64,000 nt of DNA, taken from contig JAXMGT010000002.1 in assembly GCA_046347155.1 (NCBI GenBank), positions 434,001-498,000 of the forward strand. The letters are read 5' to 3'. This DNA is from RPQJ01 sp046347155 (GTDB taxonomy: Bacteria > Pseudomonadota > Gammaproteobacteria > Steroidobacterales > Steroidobacteraceae). The stretch's first letter is position 1, and the number at the start of each line of letters is the position of its first letter. Below, piece by piece: positions 16,868 to 25,413 of this stretch. A program made the position numbers and the translations under genes. The notes under the pieces are model-generated. The model was not told the DNA's origin. It made no database searches and worked only from the letters and a program-made list of their open reading frames with translations.

Positions 16868-17358
16868 CCGGGCAGCCTCGTGCCGGCGTCCGGTCCCGGC
16901 GTCTGCTGGAAGCCCGCCGTGGGCGTGAACGCGAGTGCGACCGGCGTCGCCGGCCGTCCGCGGACCGCGGCCGCGAACTCGGCCGTGTAGCCGATGCTGA
17001 CGAGTTCGGCGACCCAGGCGACGAGGCTGCGGTCGATCGCCGCGAGGTCGGCGGCCGTCACCCGCACGCGGCGCGCGTCAGTGCCCTTCAGCTGGATGCT
17101 GCGGTGGGTGCTCGGCCGGCTGAACACGACGGCGATCATCCGGTTCGAGGTGATGTCGTCGAGCAGCGCCTCGGAGCGCGCCGGGTCGACCAGCACCGTG
17201 ACGCGTCGGCGGTCCGCCGACACGCGGCAGCCGCAGCCGCGGATCACGTCGCCGACGAGCGCATCGTTGCGGCCCGCGACGACGATCGACACGCCGCCCT
17301 GTATGAAGGCCGCGATCTCCTCGTCCAACGCCGCGGCCGTCGTGCCGGGGATCCCCAT
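16864..17358 (-). CDS. Pyridoxamine 5'-phosphate oxidase-like FMN-binding protein
   Basis: A 164-residue protein with the split-barrel fold pattern of the PNPOx-like group (IVVAGRNDALVGDVIRGCGCRVS, then PARSEALLDDITSNRMIAVVFSRPSTHRSIQLKG). The short length and lack of a pyridoxamine-specific C-terminus argue against true PdxH. It is translated together with the PNPOx-GAF protein, suggesting the two act on the same flavin or small molecule. A TATGAT hexamer (minus strand, 17365-17370) lies only 6 bp before the ATG, so the transcript may be leaderless. Confidence 0.72.
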   Translation of the reverse strand: MGIPGTTAAALDEEIAAFIQGGVSIVVAGRNDALVGDVIRGCGCRVSADRRRVTVLVDPARSEALLDDITSNRMIAVVFSRPSTHRSIQLKGTDARRVRVTAADLAAIDRSLVAWVAELVSIGYTAEFAAAVRGRPATPVALAFTPTAGFQQTPGPDAGTRLPG

Positions 17359-17391
17359 GGGGGAATCATAGCGGCCCCCGCGGGCGCCGCG

Positions 17392-18093
17392 TCAGCCCGG
17401 GGTTCGCTCCCGGAGCGCGGCCAATTCGTGCCGTAGGGCCGCGACCTCGGCCTCCAGCGCCGCGATCCGCCGCTCGTGGTCGGCGACCGGGCCGGGTTCG
17501 GCGCCGGTGGCCCGTCGCGGCGGCGCGCCACCGGTCGCGGCGGCCTGCGCGGTGGCGTCCGGCCCGTCGGCCGCGGCCTCGACCTCGCCGCCGAACAGGT
17601 GCGCATACCGCGCCTCGCGCCGGCCGGGCTCGCGCGGAAGCCGCGCGACGCAGGCACCGTCCGGGCGGGTCATCAGCGCCTCGAGCTCCGCCTCGACCTC
17701 GGCGACGTCGCCGAACGGCGCGAGCCGGGAGGCGCGGCTCCGGAGCTCGCCCGGCGTCTGCGGGCCGCGCAGCAGCAGCTCGCAGACGATCGCCGTGCCG
17801 CGCGGGGAGAACTTCAGCGACCCGAACTCGGTGTTGCAGAACAGGTGCTGGTACTTCGGCACCCGGCTGCCGAACCCGGACCGCTCGAGCACCAGCTGCC
17901 GCCGGCCGAGCGCGTCCAGCGCGGCCTGGACGTCGATCTCGCCCAGGTCCATCACCGGGTCGCGGTTGCTGCGCTGGTTGCAGGCGTTCACGAGCGCATT
18001 GAGCGACAGCGGGTACTGGTCCGGTGTCGTGACCTGCTTTTCGATCAGGCAGCCGATGACCCGGGCTTCGATCGGGTCGAGTTCGATGGGCAT
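17392..18093 (-). CDS. yceH: YceH/UPF0502 family protein
   Basis: A 233-residue protein of the YceH (DUF480) family, made of two tandem winged-helix domains. The first spans ~5-85, with LDPIEARVIGCLIEKQVTTPDQYPLS and NACNQRSNRDP; the second spans ~95-175, with ELLLRGPQTPGELRSRA. A C-terminal extension ends in a short coiled coil (ERRIAALEAEVAALRHELAALRE, ~203-226). The molecular role of the family is unknown, though the fold suggests nucleic-acid or protein binding. It is divergent from an acyltransferase gene across a 73-bp gap. Confidence 0.9.
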   Translation of the reverse strand: MPIELDPIEARVIGCLIEKQVTTPDQYPLSLNALVNACNQRSNRDPVMDLGEIDVQAALDALGRRQLVLERSGFGSRVPKYQHLFCNTEFGSLKFSPRGTAIVCELLLRGPQTPGELRSRASRLAPFGDVAEVEAELEALMTRPDGACVARLPREPGRREARYAHLFGGEVEAAADGPDATAQAAATGGAPPRRATGAEPGPVADHERRIAALEAEVAALRHELAALRERTPG

Positions 18094-18166
18094 GGTCGCT
18101 CCGCGGTCGGTGGTGGGCCCTCGCGGGCAGGGCATAATCGCGGTCCCGGCAGGAGGATCTTACCCG

Positions 18167-19072
18167 TTGCGGACCCGACGCGGATCGACGGCCCAGGGCG
18201 TGCTCGTGATCACGCTGCTCAGCGCGAACGTGATCGCGTGGTGCCTCGTGCTGTTCGTCGTCGCGGTCGCGAAGTTCGTCGTGCCGCTGCCGGCCTGGCG
18301 GCGCGTGCTCAGCCGCGCGATGACGGCGCTCGCCGAGGGCTGGATCGGCTCGAACAAGGCGCTGTTCCGGGCGCTCGGGCTGCTCGAGATCGAGGCGAGC
18401 GGGCTCGAGGGCCTCTCGACCCGCGACTGGTACCTCGTCGTCTCGAACCACCAGTCCTGGGTGGACATCCTGGTGCTGCAGTCGGTGTTCAACCGGCGCA
18501 TCCCGTTCCTGAAGTTCTTCCTGAAGCAGCAGCTCATCTGGGTGCCGTTCCTCGGCATCGCGTGGTGGGCGCTCGACTTCCCGTTCATGCGCCGCTACTC
18601 GTCGGCGCACCTCGCGCGCCACCCGGAGGACCGCGGCAAGGACCTCGAGGCGACCCGTCGCGCCTGCGCGAAGTTCGCCGAGATCCCGACCTCGGTGATG
18701 AACTTCGTCGAGGGCACGCGCTACACGCGCGCGAAGCACGGTGCGAGCGGCTCCCCGTACCGGCACCTGCTCGCGCCGCGGGCCGGCGGCACGGCGTTCA
18801 CGCTCTCGGCGATGGGCGGTACGCTGCACTCGATGCTCGACGCGACGATCGTCTACCGGGAGCGCAGCCCGACGCTGTGGGACCTGTGCTGCGGGCGCCT
18901 CGGCCCGGTGCACTTCGAACTGCGCCGCCGGCCGATCGAGCCCTGGCTGTCCGAGGGCGACTACGCAGGCGACCCGGTGTTCCGCGAGCGCGTGCAGCGC
19001 TGGATCTCGGGGATCTGGGCCGACAAGGACGCGCGACTCGACGAGCTGCTGCCGGGGGAGGGTGCGCGATGA
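18167..19072 (+). CDS. 1-acyl-sn-glycerol-3-phosphate acyltransferase-like protein
   Basis: A 301-residue membrane acyltransferase of the PlsC superfamily, closest in pattern to YihG-like enzymes. An N-terminal hydrophobic helix (~12-35) precedes the catalytic motif SNHQSWVDILVLQ (His-x4-Asp, ~100), followed by PFLKFFLKQQLIWVP and the substrate motif FVEGTRYTR (~185). It probably acylates a lysophospholipid at the inner membrane. I chose a TTG start because AGGAGG sits 10 bp upstream; a later GTG (18198) is the alternative. The gene overlaps the following thioesterase by 4 bp, forming an acyl-lipid pair. Confidence 0.82.
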   Translation: MRTRRGSTAQGVLVITLLSANVIAWCLVLFVVAVAKFVVPLPAWRRVLSRAMTALAEGWIGSNKALFRALGLLEIEASGLEGLSTRDWYLVVSNHQSWVDILVLQSVFNRRIPFLKFFLKQQLIWVPFLGIAWWALDFPFMRRYSSAHLARHPEDRGKDLEATRRACAKFAEIPTSVMNFVEGTRYTRAKHGASGSPYRHLLAPRAGGTAFTLSAMGGTLHSMLDATIVYRERSPTLWDLCCGRLGPVHFELRRRPIEPWLSEGDYAGDPVFRERVQRWISGIWADKDARLDELLPGEGAR

Positions 19073-19551
19073 GCTGGGACCTGCCGTCGCCGTTCATCCA
19101 CGAGCGCGTCGCCCACCACGCCGAGATCGACGGCTACGGCCACGTGAACAACGTCGTCTACGTCGCGTGGATGGACGACTGCGCGTGGGCCCACTCGACC
19201 GAGCGCGGGATCCCGCCGGAACTCTGCCGCCAGCTCGGCCGCGGGATGGCCGTGTGGCGCACGCAGGTGCACTACCTCGGCGCCGCGTACGAGGGCGACC
19301 GGATCCAGGTCGCGACCTGGCCGGTGCTGAACGACGGCCGGCTGCGGATCGAGCGGCGCTTCCAGATCCGCCGCGCGTCGGACGGCGCGACGCTCGTCCG
19401 CGCGCTGATCCACTACGTGTGCATCGACCTCGTCACCGGCAAGGCGAGGCGCATGCCCGAGCAGTTCACGAAGTACACGGTCTCGCCGGAGGTCGCCGCG
19501 GCGATCGCCGCCGAGGCCGAGCCCTACCAGCCTGGCGTCGAACCCCGTTGA
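19069..19551 (+). CDS. Acyl-CoA thioesterase, 4HBT (YbgC-like) family
   Basis: A 160-residue hotdog-fold thioesterase. The motif AEIDGYGHVNNVVYVAWMDDCAW, with the Asp/His-Asn-Asn layout, is the 4-hydroxybenzoyl-CoA thioesterase-type active-site region. It begins in the stop codon of the acyltransferase gene (ATGA), so the two are co-translated. A role in releasing or editing acyl chains during lipid turnover is likely; the true acyl substrate cannot be read from sequence. Confidence 0.85.
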   Translation: MSWDLPSPFIHERVAHHAEIDGYGHVNNVVYVAWMDDCAWAHSTERGIPPELCRQLGRGMAVWRTQVHYLGAAYEGDRIQVATWPVLNDGRLRIERRFQIRRASDGATLVRALIHYVCIDLVTGKARRMPEQFTKYTVSPEVAAAIAAEAEPYQPGVEPR

Positions 19552-19561
19552 GGAGGATCCC

Positions 19562-20443
19562 ATGCACGACCAGTGGACAGGACCGCAGCTCGATTCGCTG
19601 ACCGGCAAGGCCGCGCTCACCCGGCGCGACGTGATGGTGACGACGCTCGCCGTCGGCTTCGCGGCCGCCGCGGGGCCCGTCGCCGCCGACACGGTGATCA
19701 CGACCGACACGAATGGCCTCACGGCCGGCGAGGTGCAGATCCCGACCGCGGATCGCGCGATCCCGGCCTACCGCGCGCGCCCCGCGAAGCCGGGCCGCTG
19801 CCCGGTCGTGCTGGTCGTGCAGGAGATCTTCGGCGTCCACGAGCACATCAAGGACCTGTGCCGACGGTTCGCGAAGCAGGGCTACCTCGCGATCGCGCCG
19901 GAGCTATACGCGCGCCAGGGCGACCCGTCGAAGTACGAGGACTGGAAGCAGCTCTTCGCGGAGCTCGTCTCGAAGGTGCCCGACGCGCAGGTGATGTTGG
20001 ACCTCGACGCGGCGGTCGCGTGGGCCGGTGCCTCGGGCGAGGGCGACCCGGCGCGCGTCGGCGTGACGGGCTTCTGCTGGGGCGGCCGGATCACCTGGCT
20101 CTACGCCGCGCACAGCGCGACGCTGAAGGCGGGCGTCGCCTGGTACGGCCGTCTCGACGGGCAGAAGACCGAGCTGCAGCCGGCCTACCCGATCGACCTC
20201 GTGAAGGAACTGAAGGCGCCGGTGCTCGGGCTCTACGGTGGCCAGGACCAGGGGATTCCACTGGCGGACGTCGACCGGATGAAGGCCGCGCTCGCCGCGG
20301 CGAAGAACCCGTCGGAGATCGTCGTCTACCCGGACGCCGGCCACGGCTTCCTGGCGGACTACCGCCCGAGCTACGACGCGAAGGCGGCCGAGGACGGCTG
20401 GAAGCGTTGCCTCGCCTGGTTCAAGGCGCACGGCGTCGCCTGA
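19562..20443 (+). CDS. Exported dienelactone hydrolase family protein
   Basis: A 293-residue alpha/beta hydrolase. The N-terminus has LTRRDVMVTTLAVGFAAAAGP, a twin-arginine-like signal, so the enzyme is probably periplasmic. The catalytic triad is visible as Cys in GFCWGG (~172), Asp in GGQDQG (~229) and His in AGHGF (~261), the dienelactone-hydrolase set. A good ribosome site (GAGGAGG) precedes the ATG. It follows the thioesterase by 10 nt and probably belongs to the same transcript. Family members act on many esters and lactones, so a dienelactone substrate should not be assumed. Confidence 0.85.
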   Translation: MHDQWTGPQLDSLTGKAALTRRDVMVTTLAVGFAAAAGPVAADTVITTDTNGLTAGEVQIPTADRAIPAYRARPAKPGRCPVVLVVQEIFGVHEHIKDLCRRFAKQGYLAIAPELYARQGDPSKYEDWKQLFAELVSKVPDAQVMLDLDAAVAWAGASGEGDPARVGVTGFCWGGRITWLYAAHSATLKAGVAWYGRLDGQKTELQPAYPIDLVKELKAPVLGLYGGQDQGIPLADVDRMKAALAAAKNPSEIVVYPDAGHGFLADYRPSYDAKAAEDGWKRCLAWFKAHGVA

Positions 20444-20457
20444 GGCGAGGGCCTCAG
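20440..20457. terminator. Hairpin shared by two convergent genes
   Basis: CTGAGGC and GCCTCAG form a 7-bp stem with a GAGG loop that covers the stop codons of both the dienelactone hydrolase gene and the convergent TonB-dependent receptor gene. There is no T tract on either side. It may act as a weak bidirectional terminator or merely protect 3' ends. Confidence 0.4.
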
Positions 20458-22766
20458 AACGTCCAGAGCACGCCGACATTCGGGACGAGTGGCAGCCAGT
20501 CGCGGTACTCGTGCGTGAGCACGGTGCCGCCGTCCTGCTGTTCGAACTCGAAGTCCGTGCAGCAGTGGTTCTTGCGGTCCAGCGCGTTCGTGACCTCGGC
20601 GTAGACGTCGAGCGCGCTGTGCCGGAACTCGAACGTGCGGCTCACCCGCGCGTCGAGCGAGGCGTACGCGCCGTAGCGCGTCGAGTTGCGCGGGCCGGCG
20701 ACCCACTCGCCGGTGCCGGGCCCGGTGCCGACGAAGTGCAGGGGCGTCGTGGGCCAGCCGGTGTGGTAGGTCGCGGCCAGCGTCGCCTGCCACGGTCCGT
20801 CGGCCCACGTGACGCCGCCACCGAGGTTGGTCAGCTGGTCCCAGCTGCGGCGGACGTTCTCGCCGTTCACGCGGTCGGTCACCCGTGACCACGCGTAATT
20901 GAACCAGCCGTTCCAGGGACCGTCGCCCCGGTGCGTGACGAGCAGTTCGACGCCCTCCGCGTGCGACGAGCTCGGCGCGATCTCGACGCGGTCCCAGCGC
21001 AGTTCCGGGACGATCGACGTCGGGTCGTACAGGCTCTCGAAGCGCGGCTTCGGTTGCTCGTAGTCCTTCAGGTAGCCCTCGAGCCGGAGACTCCATCCGG
21101 CGCCGAGTCCCTGCTCGAGCCCGAGGATCGTGTGGTACGCGTACTGGGGCCGGAAGAAGTGGTCGACGCCGTCCTCGACCTGCAGCTCGTTGATGCCCTG
21201 TGCCTGCTGGAAGCGTCCCCAGCTCGCGAGCACCCGGGTCTCGGGTCCGGCCTCGTAGACGAGGTTCACGCGCGGCGCGACCTGGTTGCCGCCGTGCGGG
21301 CCGAACGTCTGGTCGTCCCAGCGCAGTCCCGCCTCGGCCACGACTGACTCGAGGATCCGGGTGCGCGCGCTGGCCCAGGCGGCGTAATGCGCGCCTGAGG
21401 GCTCGGGCGAGAGGTCGACGATCGTGATCTTTTCGGGGCTGCCCGGGAACGGATAGTCGGGTGCGAAGCGCACGATGCTGTGGTAGTCGTAGGCGGCGTC
21501 GAGCGAGCGCGCCTCGGCGCCACCGGCGAACACCCAGTCGTCGCCGGCCCAGGTCGCGTTCGCCATCAGGCCGAGCACGTCGTAGTGCCGGTGGTCGAAT
21601 GCCGAGCCCGTGCGCACGTCCTCCTCGTTCACCTCACCGGTGCGTTCGGTGGACACGTACGTGTAGGACGCGATCGCGGTTGCGCGCAGCCGCGGCGAGA
21701 AGTCGTGCTCGAGCGTGCCCCAGACGTAGCCGTTGCGGTACTTCGCGTCGGCGGTCTCGGTGTCGAGCGAGTTCGTGACGCTCGCGTCATCCTTGGAACC
21801 GAGCACGTGGAGGCTCGCGCGCGTGTCGTCCGAAAACGCGTAGTCGAGCCGGCCGAACACGTCGCCGTACGTGAGTTCGCCGTACTGCGCGTCGAGCAGG
21901 TCGGCGACTTCGTCGAGATTGCTGCGCCGCGCGGCCACGAGCCACTCGCCGCGGCCGTCGTCGAAGCGGCCGTAGCCGAGGCCCGTGGCGTTGAAGAGGC
22001 TCAGGCCCAGTTCGTAGTGCGAATCGGCCTCGGGGTGGATCGAGGTGGCGTCGATCACCGCGCTCATCCGGTCGCCGTAGCGGGCACCGTAGCCGCCCGC
22101 GTGCACGTCGACCGTCGAGAGGATGCCCGGGTCGAGGAGGCTCGTCGGGCTCAGCAGCACCTTCAGGTGGAACGGCTCGTACAGCGGGAAGCCGTCGAGC
22201 ACCACGAGCGTCTCGTTGCTGTCGCCGCCGCGCATGTAGGCGAGGCCCGAGACGCCGTTCGAGGCTGCGCCGGGCAACCGGTGCACGGCCTTCAGCGAAT
22301 CGTCGGCGAGCCGCGGCAGGTTCTCGATTTCGTCGTGCGTGAGCAGCGTCGTCACGTCGGGCTGGACCGAGGACAGCGAGTAGCGGCTCGCCGCCACCGT
22401 GATTTCCTCGAGCGGCGGCGCGGCCGTCTCCGACCGCGCGGGTTCGGCCCCCGGCGCCTCGGGACGGACCACGGCCCACGTGCCCGCGCCGACCGGGCGC
22501 GCCTCGAGCCCGAGCGGCGCGAGCAGCGCCTTCAGCACCTCGACCGGGTCGCCGGCGGGCGGCTCGCGGGTCACGACGAGCGTGGGCGGCACGGTCTCGC
22601 TGCTGTAGACGAGGTGCAGTCCGCGGGACTTCAGGTCGTCGAGTGCCGCGTCGAGCGTCTGGCCGAGGTAGGGTGGGGCGGCCCACGCGAGGCCGGGGAC
22701 GGCGGCGAGCATCACGCAGGCGATGCGCGTCGGCAGGGGCACGGGAACGTGGCGGTGGGCGGGCAT
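20454..22766 (-). CDS. TonB-dependent receptor with N-terminal signalling domain
   Basis: An outer-membrane receptor of about 770 residues. After a signal peptide (~1-30) comes a secretin/TonB short N-terminal domain (~35-90). Then there is a plug domain (PDVTTLLTHDEIENLPRLADDSLKAVHRLPG, and RGGDSNETLVVLDGFPLYEPFH), and a 22-strand-type barrel ending in Phe. The extra signalling domain plus the upstream FecR and sigma-factor genes make this a cell-surface-signalling transducer of the FecA type. The ligand is unknown; FecA-type receptors often carry siderophores, but SusC-like or other cargo cannot be excluded. The ATG used gives a clean signal peptide; an in-frame GTG at 22790 is the alternative. 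Confidence 0.88.
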   Translation of the reverse strand: MPAHRHVPVPLPTRIACVMLAAVPGLAWAAPPYLGQTLDAALDDLKSRGLHLVYSSETVPPTLVVTREPPAGDPVEVLKALLAPLGLEARPVGAGTWAVVRPEAPGAEPARSETAAPPLEEITVAASRYSLSSVQPDVTTLLTHDEIENLPRLADDSLKAVHRLPGAASNGVSGLAYMRGGDSNETLVVLDGFPLYEPFHLKVLLSPTSLLDPGILSTVDVHAGGYGARYGDRMSAVIDATSIHPEADSHYELGLSLFNATGLGYGRFDDGRGEWLVAARRSNLDEVADLLDAQYGELTYGDVFGRLDYAFSDDTRASLHVLGSKDDASVTNSLDTETADAKYRNGYVWGTLEHDFSPRLRATAIASYTYVSTERTGEVNEEDVRTGSAFDHRHYDVLGLMANATWAGDDWVFAGGAEARSLDAAYDYHSIVRFAPDYPFPGSPEKITIVDLSPEPSGAHYAAWASARTRILESVVAEAGLRWDDQTFGPHGGNQVAPRVNLVYEAGPETRVLASWGRFQQAQGINELQVEDGVDHFFRPQYAYHTILGLEQGLGAGWSLRLEGYLKDYEQPKPRFESLYDPTSIVPELRWDRVEIAPSSSHAEGVELLVTHRGDGPWNGWFNYAWSRVTDRVNGENVRRSWDQLTNLGGGVTWADGPWQATLAATYHTGWPTTPLHFVGTGPGTGEWVAGPRNSTRYGAYASLDARVSRTFEFRHSALDVYAEVTNALDRKNHCCTDFEFEQQDGGTVLTHEYRDWLPLVPNVGVLWTF

Positions 22767-22882
22767 CGGCTGGCGCAGTGGCCCGCGCACGGCGCGAGCG
22801 TGGCCGATGTTAGCCGAGCGGAGCGTGGCGTCCTACCGTGGACGTCCGCGTGGCACCGCGTCCCCGCGCCGCCGGGGCCGGG

Positions 22883-23875
22883 TCAATGCGCGCCCGACAC
22901 CTCGATGCGTCCGTCCTCGAAGCGCGCGGTGAGCGAGGTGGTCGCGAGCACGGCCGAGACTGCCTGCGACGGCGGCAGTCCCTCGACGGTGCCGCTCAGC
23001 GTGACCTGGCCCGCGAGTTCGGCGTCGGCCGGCGTCGCGTAGGCGACCTGTCGACCCGATTCCCGCGCAGCCCAGGCGAGGAAGTCCGACACCGTGCGGC
23101 CTTCGATGCTGTAGGCAGGCGTGACCTCGCCGATCCAGTCCCAGGCGGCGCCGCTCGGGGGCAGCGGGCTGCGGCGCACGTCGGCGCCCTGGATCGTCAG
23201 GAGTTCGCCGGCCCGGGCCGTCAGCGCACGACCGCGGTCCTGCACCTCGACCCGTCCCTCGCGGACGCCGACCTCGACCGAGCCGCCGTCCACCCGGGCG
23301 AGGTACTGAGTGCCGAGGTGGCGCACGTCGCCGGCCGGCGTCTCGATGACGAAGTCCGCCGGCGGGCCGGTGCCCGAGTCCACGTACACGGCGCCGCCCT
23401 CGAGCCGCGCGCCGTCGCGGCCCGCGAATGCGAGCGTCGTGCCGGTGTCGATCCGCACTGAGACGCCGTTCGCGAGCGCGAGTGCCGCGCGCCCGGCGGG
23501 TCCGGAGCGGAGCTCGGTGTCGGAGGTGACGGCACTGCCGGTGGCTGCGGCGTGCCACGCACCGTCCCCGGTGCGCATTTCGACGGTTCCGACGACGGGC
23601 CCGAGCGTTGCGACGGTCACCGGCGCGGCCGACGTGCCGGGCCAGGCGATCCACGCGCCGATCGCGACGGCAGCGACCGTCGCGGCCGCGGCGAACCACG
23701 TCGTGTGGCGGCGTCGTGCGTGTCGCGCATCGACCTGCGCACGCCACTCGGCCTCGACGGCCGCGCGCACCGCGCGGGCGGCCTCGGCGGACGGCTGTGG
23801 TCGGGTACCCACGCGACCGAGCAGCGCGCCGATCGTGGCGGCGTCGCGCTCGTCGTCGATGTCGTTGCGATTCAT
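22883..23875 (-). CDS. FecR-family anti-sigma regulator
   Basis: A 330-residue inner-membrane protein. The cytoplasmic N-terminus (~1-60) is followed by one transmembrane helix (~64-82), a periplasmic FecR domain (~110-205, with GPAGRAALALANGVSVRIDTGT and LEGGAVYVDSG) and a C-terminal STN-like/DUF4974 part (~245-325). It would hold or activate the ECF sigma factor encoded 19 nt upstream and contact the signalling domain of the receptor encoded downstream. Unusually, the C-terminal domain itself resembles the short N-terminal domain of TonB receptors. Confidence 0.88.
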   Translation of the reverse strand: MNRNDIDDERDAATIGALLGRVGTRPQPSAEAARAVRAAVEAEWRAQVDARHARRRHTTWFAAAATVAAVAIGAWIAWPGTSAAPVTVATLGPVVGTVEMRTGDGAWHAAATGSAVTSDTELRSGPAGRAALALANGVSVRIDTGTTLAFAGRDGARLEGGAVYVDSGTGPPADFVIETPAGDVRHLGTQYLARVDGGSVEVGVREGRVEVQDRGRALTARAGELLTIQGADVRRSPLPPSGAAWDWIGEVTPAYSIEGRTVSDFLAWAARESGRQVAYATPADAELAGQVTLSGTVEGLPPSQAVSAVLATTSLTARFEDGRIEVSGAH

Positions 23876-23894
23876 GTCCTGTCCCCCCTGATCT

Positions 23895-24506
23895 TCAGGC
23901 CTCGAGGCTCGCGAGCACGTCGGCCGCCGAGGCGCCGAACACCGACTCGAGCCCGTCGCGGAATGCGACCCTCGCGCGTGCGAGCAGCGACTGCGCCGCC
24001 GTGTGCCCGATCCCAAGCCGGTCGCCGATTTCCTCGACGGACCGTCCCTCCACGTACTTCCACTCGAGCGCCTCGCCGTAACGCCCGGGCAGCCGGTCGA
24101 GCACCGCGTGCACGAGCCGGCCAACCTCCTCACCGGTGCAGCGGCGGAGCGGATCGTCGCCGGGCGGCGCCTCGATCGCCTCGAGCGCGGACCGCACGGC
24201 CTCGCTGTCCTCGATCAGCACGACGCGGTCGGCGCGCCGACGTTCGCTCCGCACGTGGTCGGCGATCTCGCGGCGGCAGATCTGGCACAGCCAGGTGAAG
24301 AGCGCCGCCTCGCCGCGCCAGCCGTCGAGCTTGCGCATTGCCTTCACGAGCGTCGCCTGAACGACGTCCTGCGCCGTGTCCGGGTCGCGGCCGAGCCGCG
24401 GCAGCGCGAAGCGGTACACGCGCGGGAAGTAGGTCTCGAAGAATTCCGCGAACGCGGGCTCTTCGCCGACCAGCATCCTCCGCACGAGTTCCCGATCGTC
24501 CTGCAC
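23895..24506 (-). CDS. ECF RNA polymerase sigma factor of a FecI-like signalling module
   Basis: A 203-residue ECF sigma factor. Region 2 covers ~20-90 (FETYFPRVYRFALPRLGRDPDTAQDVVQATLVKAMRKLD), with a long linker to region 4 at ~140-190 (YGEALEWKYVEGRSVEEIGDRLGIGHTAAQSLLARARVAF). The start is a GTG with GGAGG 4 bp upstream. Followed by fecR-like and TonB-receptor genes on the same strand, it should direct transcription of the receptor when ligand binds outside. The C-terminal tail after region 4 is about 20 residues. Confidence 0.9.
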   Translation of the reverse strand: MQDDRELVRRMLVGEEPAFAEFFETYFPRVYRFALPRLGRDPDTAQDVVQATLVKAMRKLDGWRGEAALFTWLCQICRREIADHVRSERRRADRVVLIEDSEAVRSALEAIEAPPGDDPLRRCTGEEVGRLVHAVLDRLPGRYGEALEWKYVEGRSVEEIGDRLGIGHTAAQSLLARARVAFRDGLESVFGASAADVLASLEA

Positions 24507-24732
24507 GGTGCCTCCGGCGCCTGTGTGCCCATTAGACGTCCGGTGCGATCCAAATCAATCGGAACGGCCGCACGGCGGTTGCGGGCCGGGGCCGTGGCTT
24601 ATGCAACCGTATGATTCAAATAGGAAAAATAATCGACCGAATCCGCCGCGATTGATTTCGCCGCGCACCGACGTCTTACCCGGCAGACGAGACGCGCCGC
24701 GGGCCGGACCGTCGAACACGAGGAGCCGGCCG
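24507..24732. other. Divergent intergenic region with an AT-rich island
   Basis: A 226-bp gap between the leftward ECF sigma gene and the rightward thermostable-hemolysin operon. The part at about 24604-24660 is strongly AT-rich, including TATGAT at 24610-24615 and a run around 24620-24632, so it probably holds the promoter of the five-gene operon. I cannot define a matching -35. No inverted repeat is obvious. Confidence 0.45.
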
Positions 24733-25413
24733 ATGGATACAGCGACAGCGACCCTGGAGAGCACGGACGACGCCTTGCGCGGCGCGTGGCGGCTGCGACG
24801 TCGCGGCGTCGCGCGGCCCGTGGCGCGGCGGGCCCGCCGCCTGCTCGAGGTGAGCGCGGTGCCCGCGGGCGACGCCGGCCGGGCCGAACTCGAGGCCTAC
24901 GTCGCGGGCGCGTTCAATCGCAGCCACGACGCGGACGTCCGTTCGTTCATGCCGACGCTGCTCGCGTTCCGCGACGGCGGCGGCGCGCTGCGCGGCGTGC
25001 TCGGCCTGCGCGGCGGGGCCGAGGGCCGGCTGTACCTCGAGCAATACCTCGATCGCCCGATCGAGGCCGCGATCGCGGACGCGACCGGTCGCAACGTGCC
25101 GCGCGGATCCGTCGTCGAGGTCGGCAACCTGGCGACCGCGAGCTGCCTCGCCGCAGTTCGCATGGTCGCGCAGATGCCGGCCGAACTGATCGCTCGCGAC
25201 TACCGCTGGATCGTCTTCACGGCGACGAGCACCGTCCACGGCATCCTGCTCGGCTTCGGTGCGCCGCTCGTCGAACTCGCGCGCGCCGACCGCGGCCGTG
25301 TCGCCGGCGCCGGCGACCGCTGGGGCCGCTACTACGAGAACGATCCGCGCGTGTACGCGGGCTACCTGCCCGACAGCCGCACGATTCCCGGCTTCGTCGC
25401 GCCCCGCGCATGA
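24733..25413 (+). CDS. Thermostable hemolysin-family (acetyltransferase-like) protein
   Basis: A 226-residue protein of the family named after Vibrio thermostable hemolysin. Its core (~45-190) has the pattern RSFMPTLLAFRDGGGALRGVLGLRGGAEGRLYLEQYLDRPIE, then SVVEVGNLATAS. This resembles the GNAT/autoinducer-synthase fold, and the family is grouped with acetyltransferases; no signal peptide is visible, so an extracellular cytolysin role is unlikely. The ATG is preceded by GAGGAG at 7 bp. It opens a tightly packed operon with a ligase, a diiron-type oxidase and a dehydrogenase, which suggests an acyl- or aminoacyl-transfer step in a biosynthetic pathway. Confidence 0.78.
   Translation: MDTATATLESTDDALRGAWRLRRRGVARPVARRARRLLEVSAVPAGDAGRAELEAYVAGAFNRSHDADVRSFMPTLLAFRDGGGALRGVLGLRGGAEGRLYLEQYLDRPIEAAIADATGRNVPRGSVVEVGNLATASCLAAVRMVAQMPAELIARDYRWIVFTATSTVHGILLGFGAPLVELARADRGRVAGAGDRWGRYYENDPRVYAGYLPDSRTIPGFVAPRA

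Noticed and set aside
24733..25413. Secreted hemolysin toxin
   Set aside because: No signal peptide, and acetyltransferase-like pattern with biosynthetic neighbours; the family name reflects history more than function.
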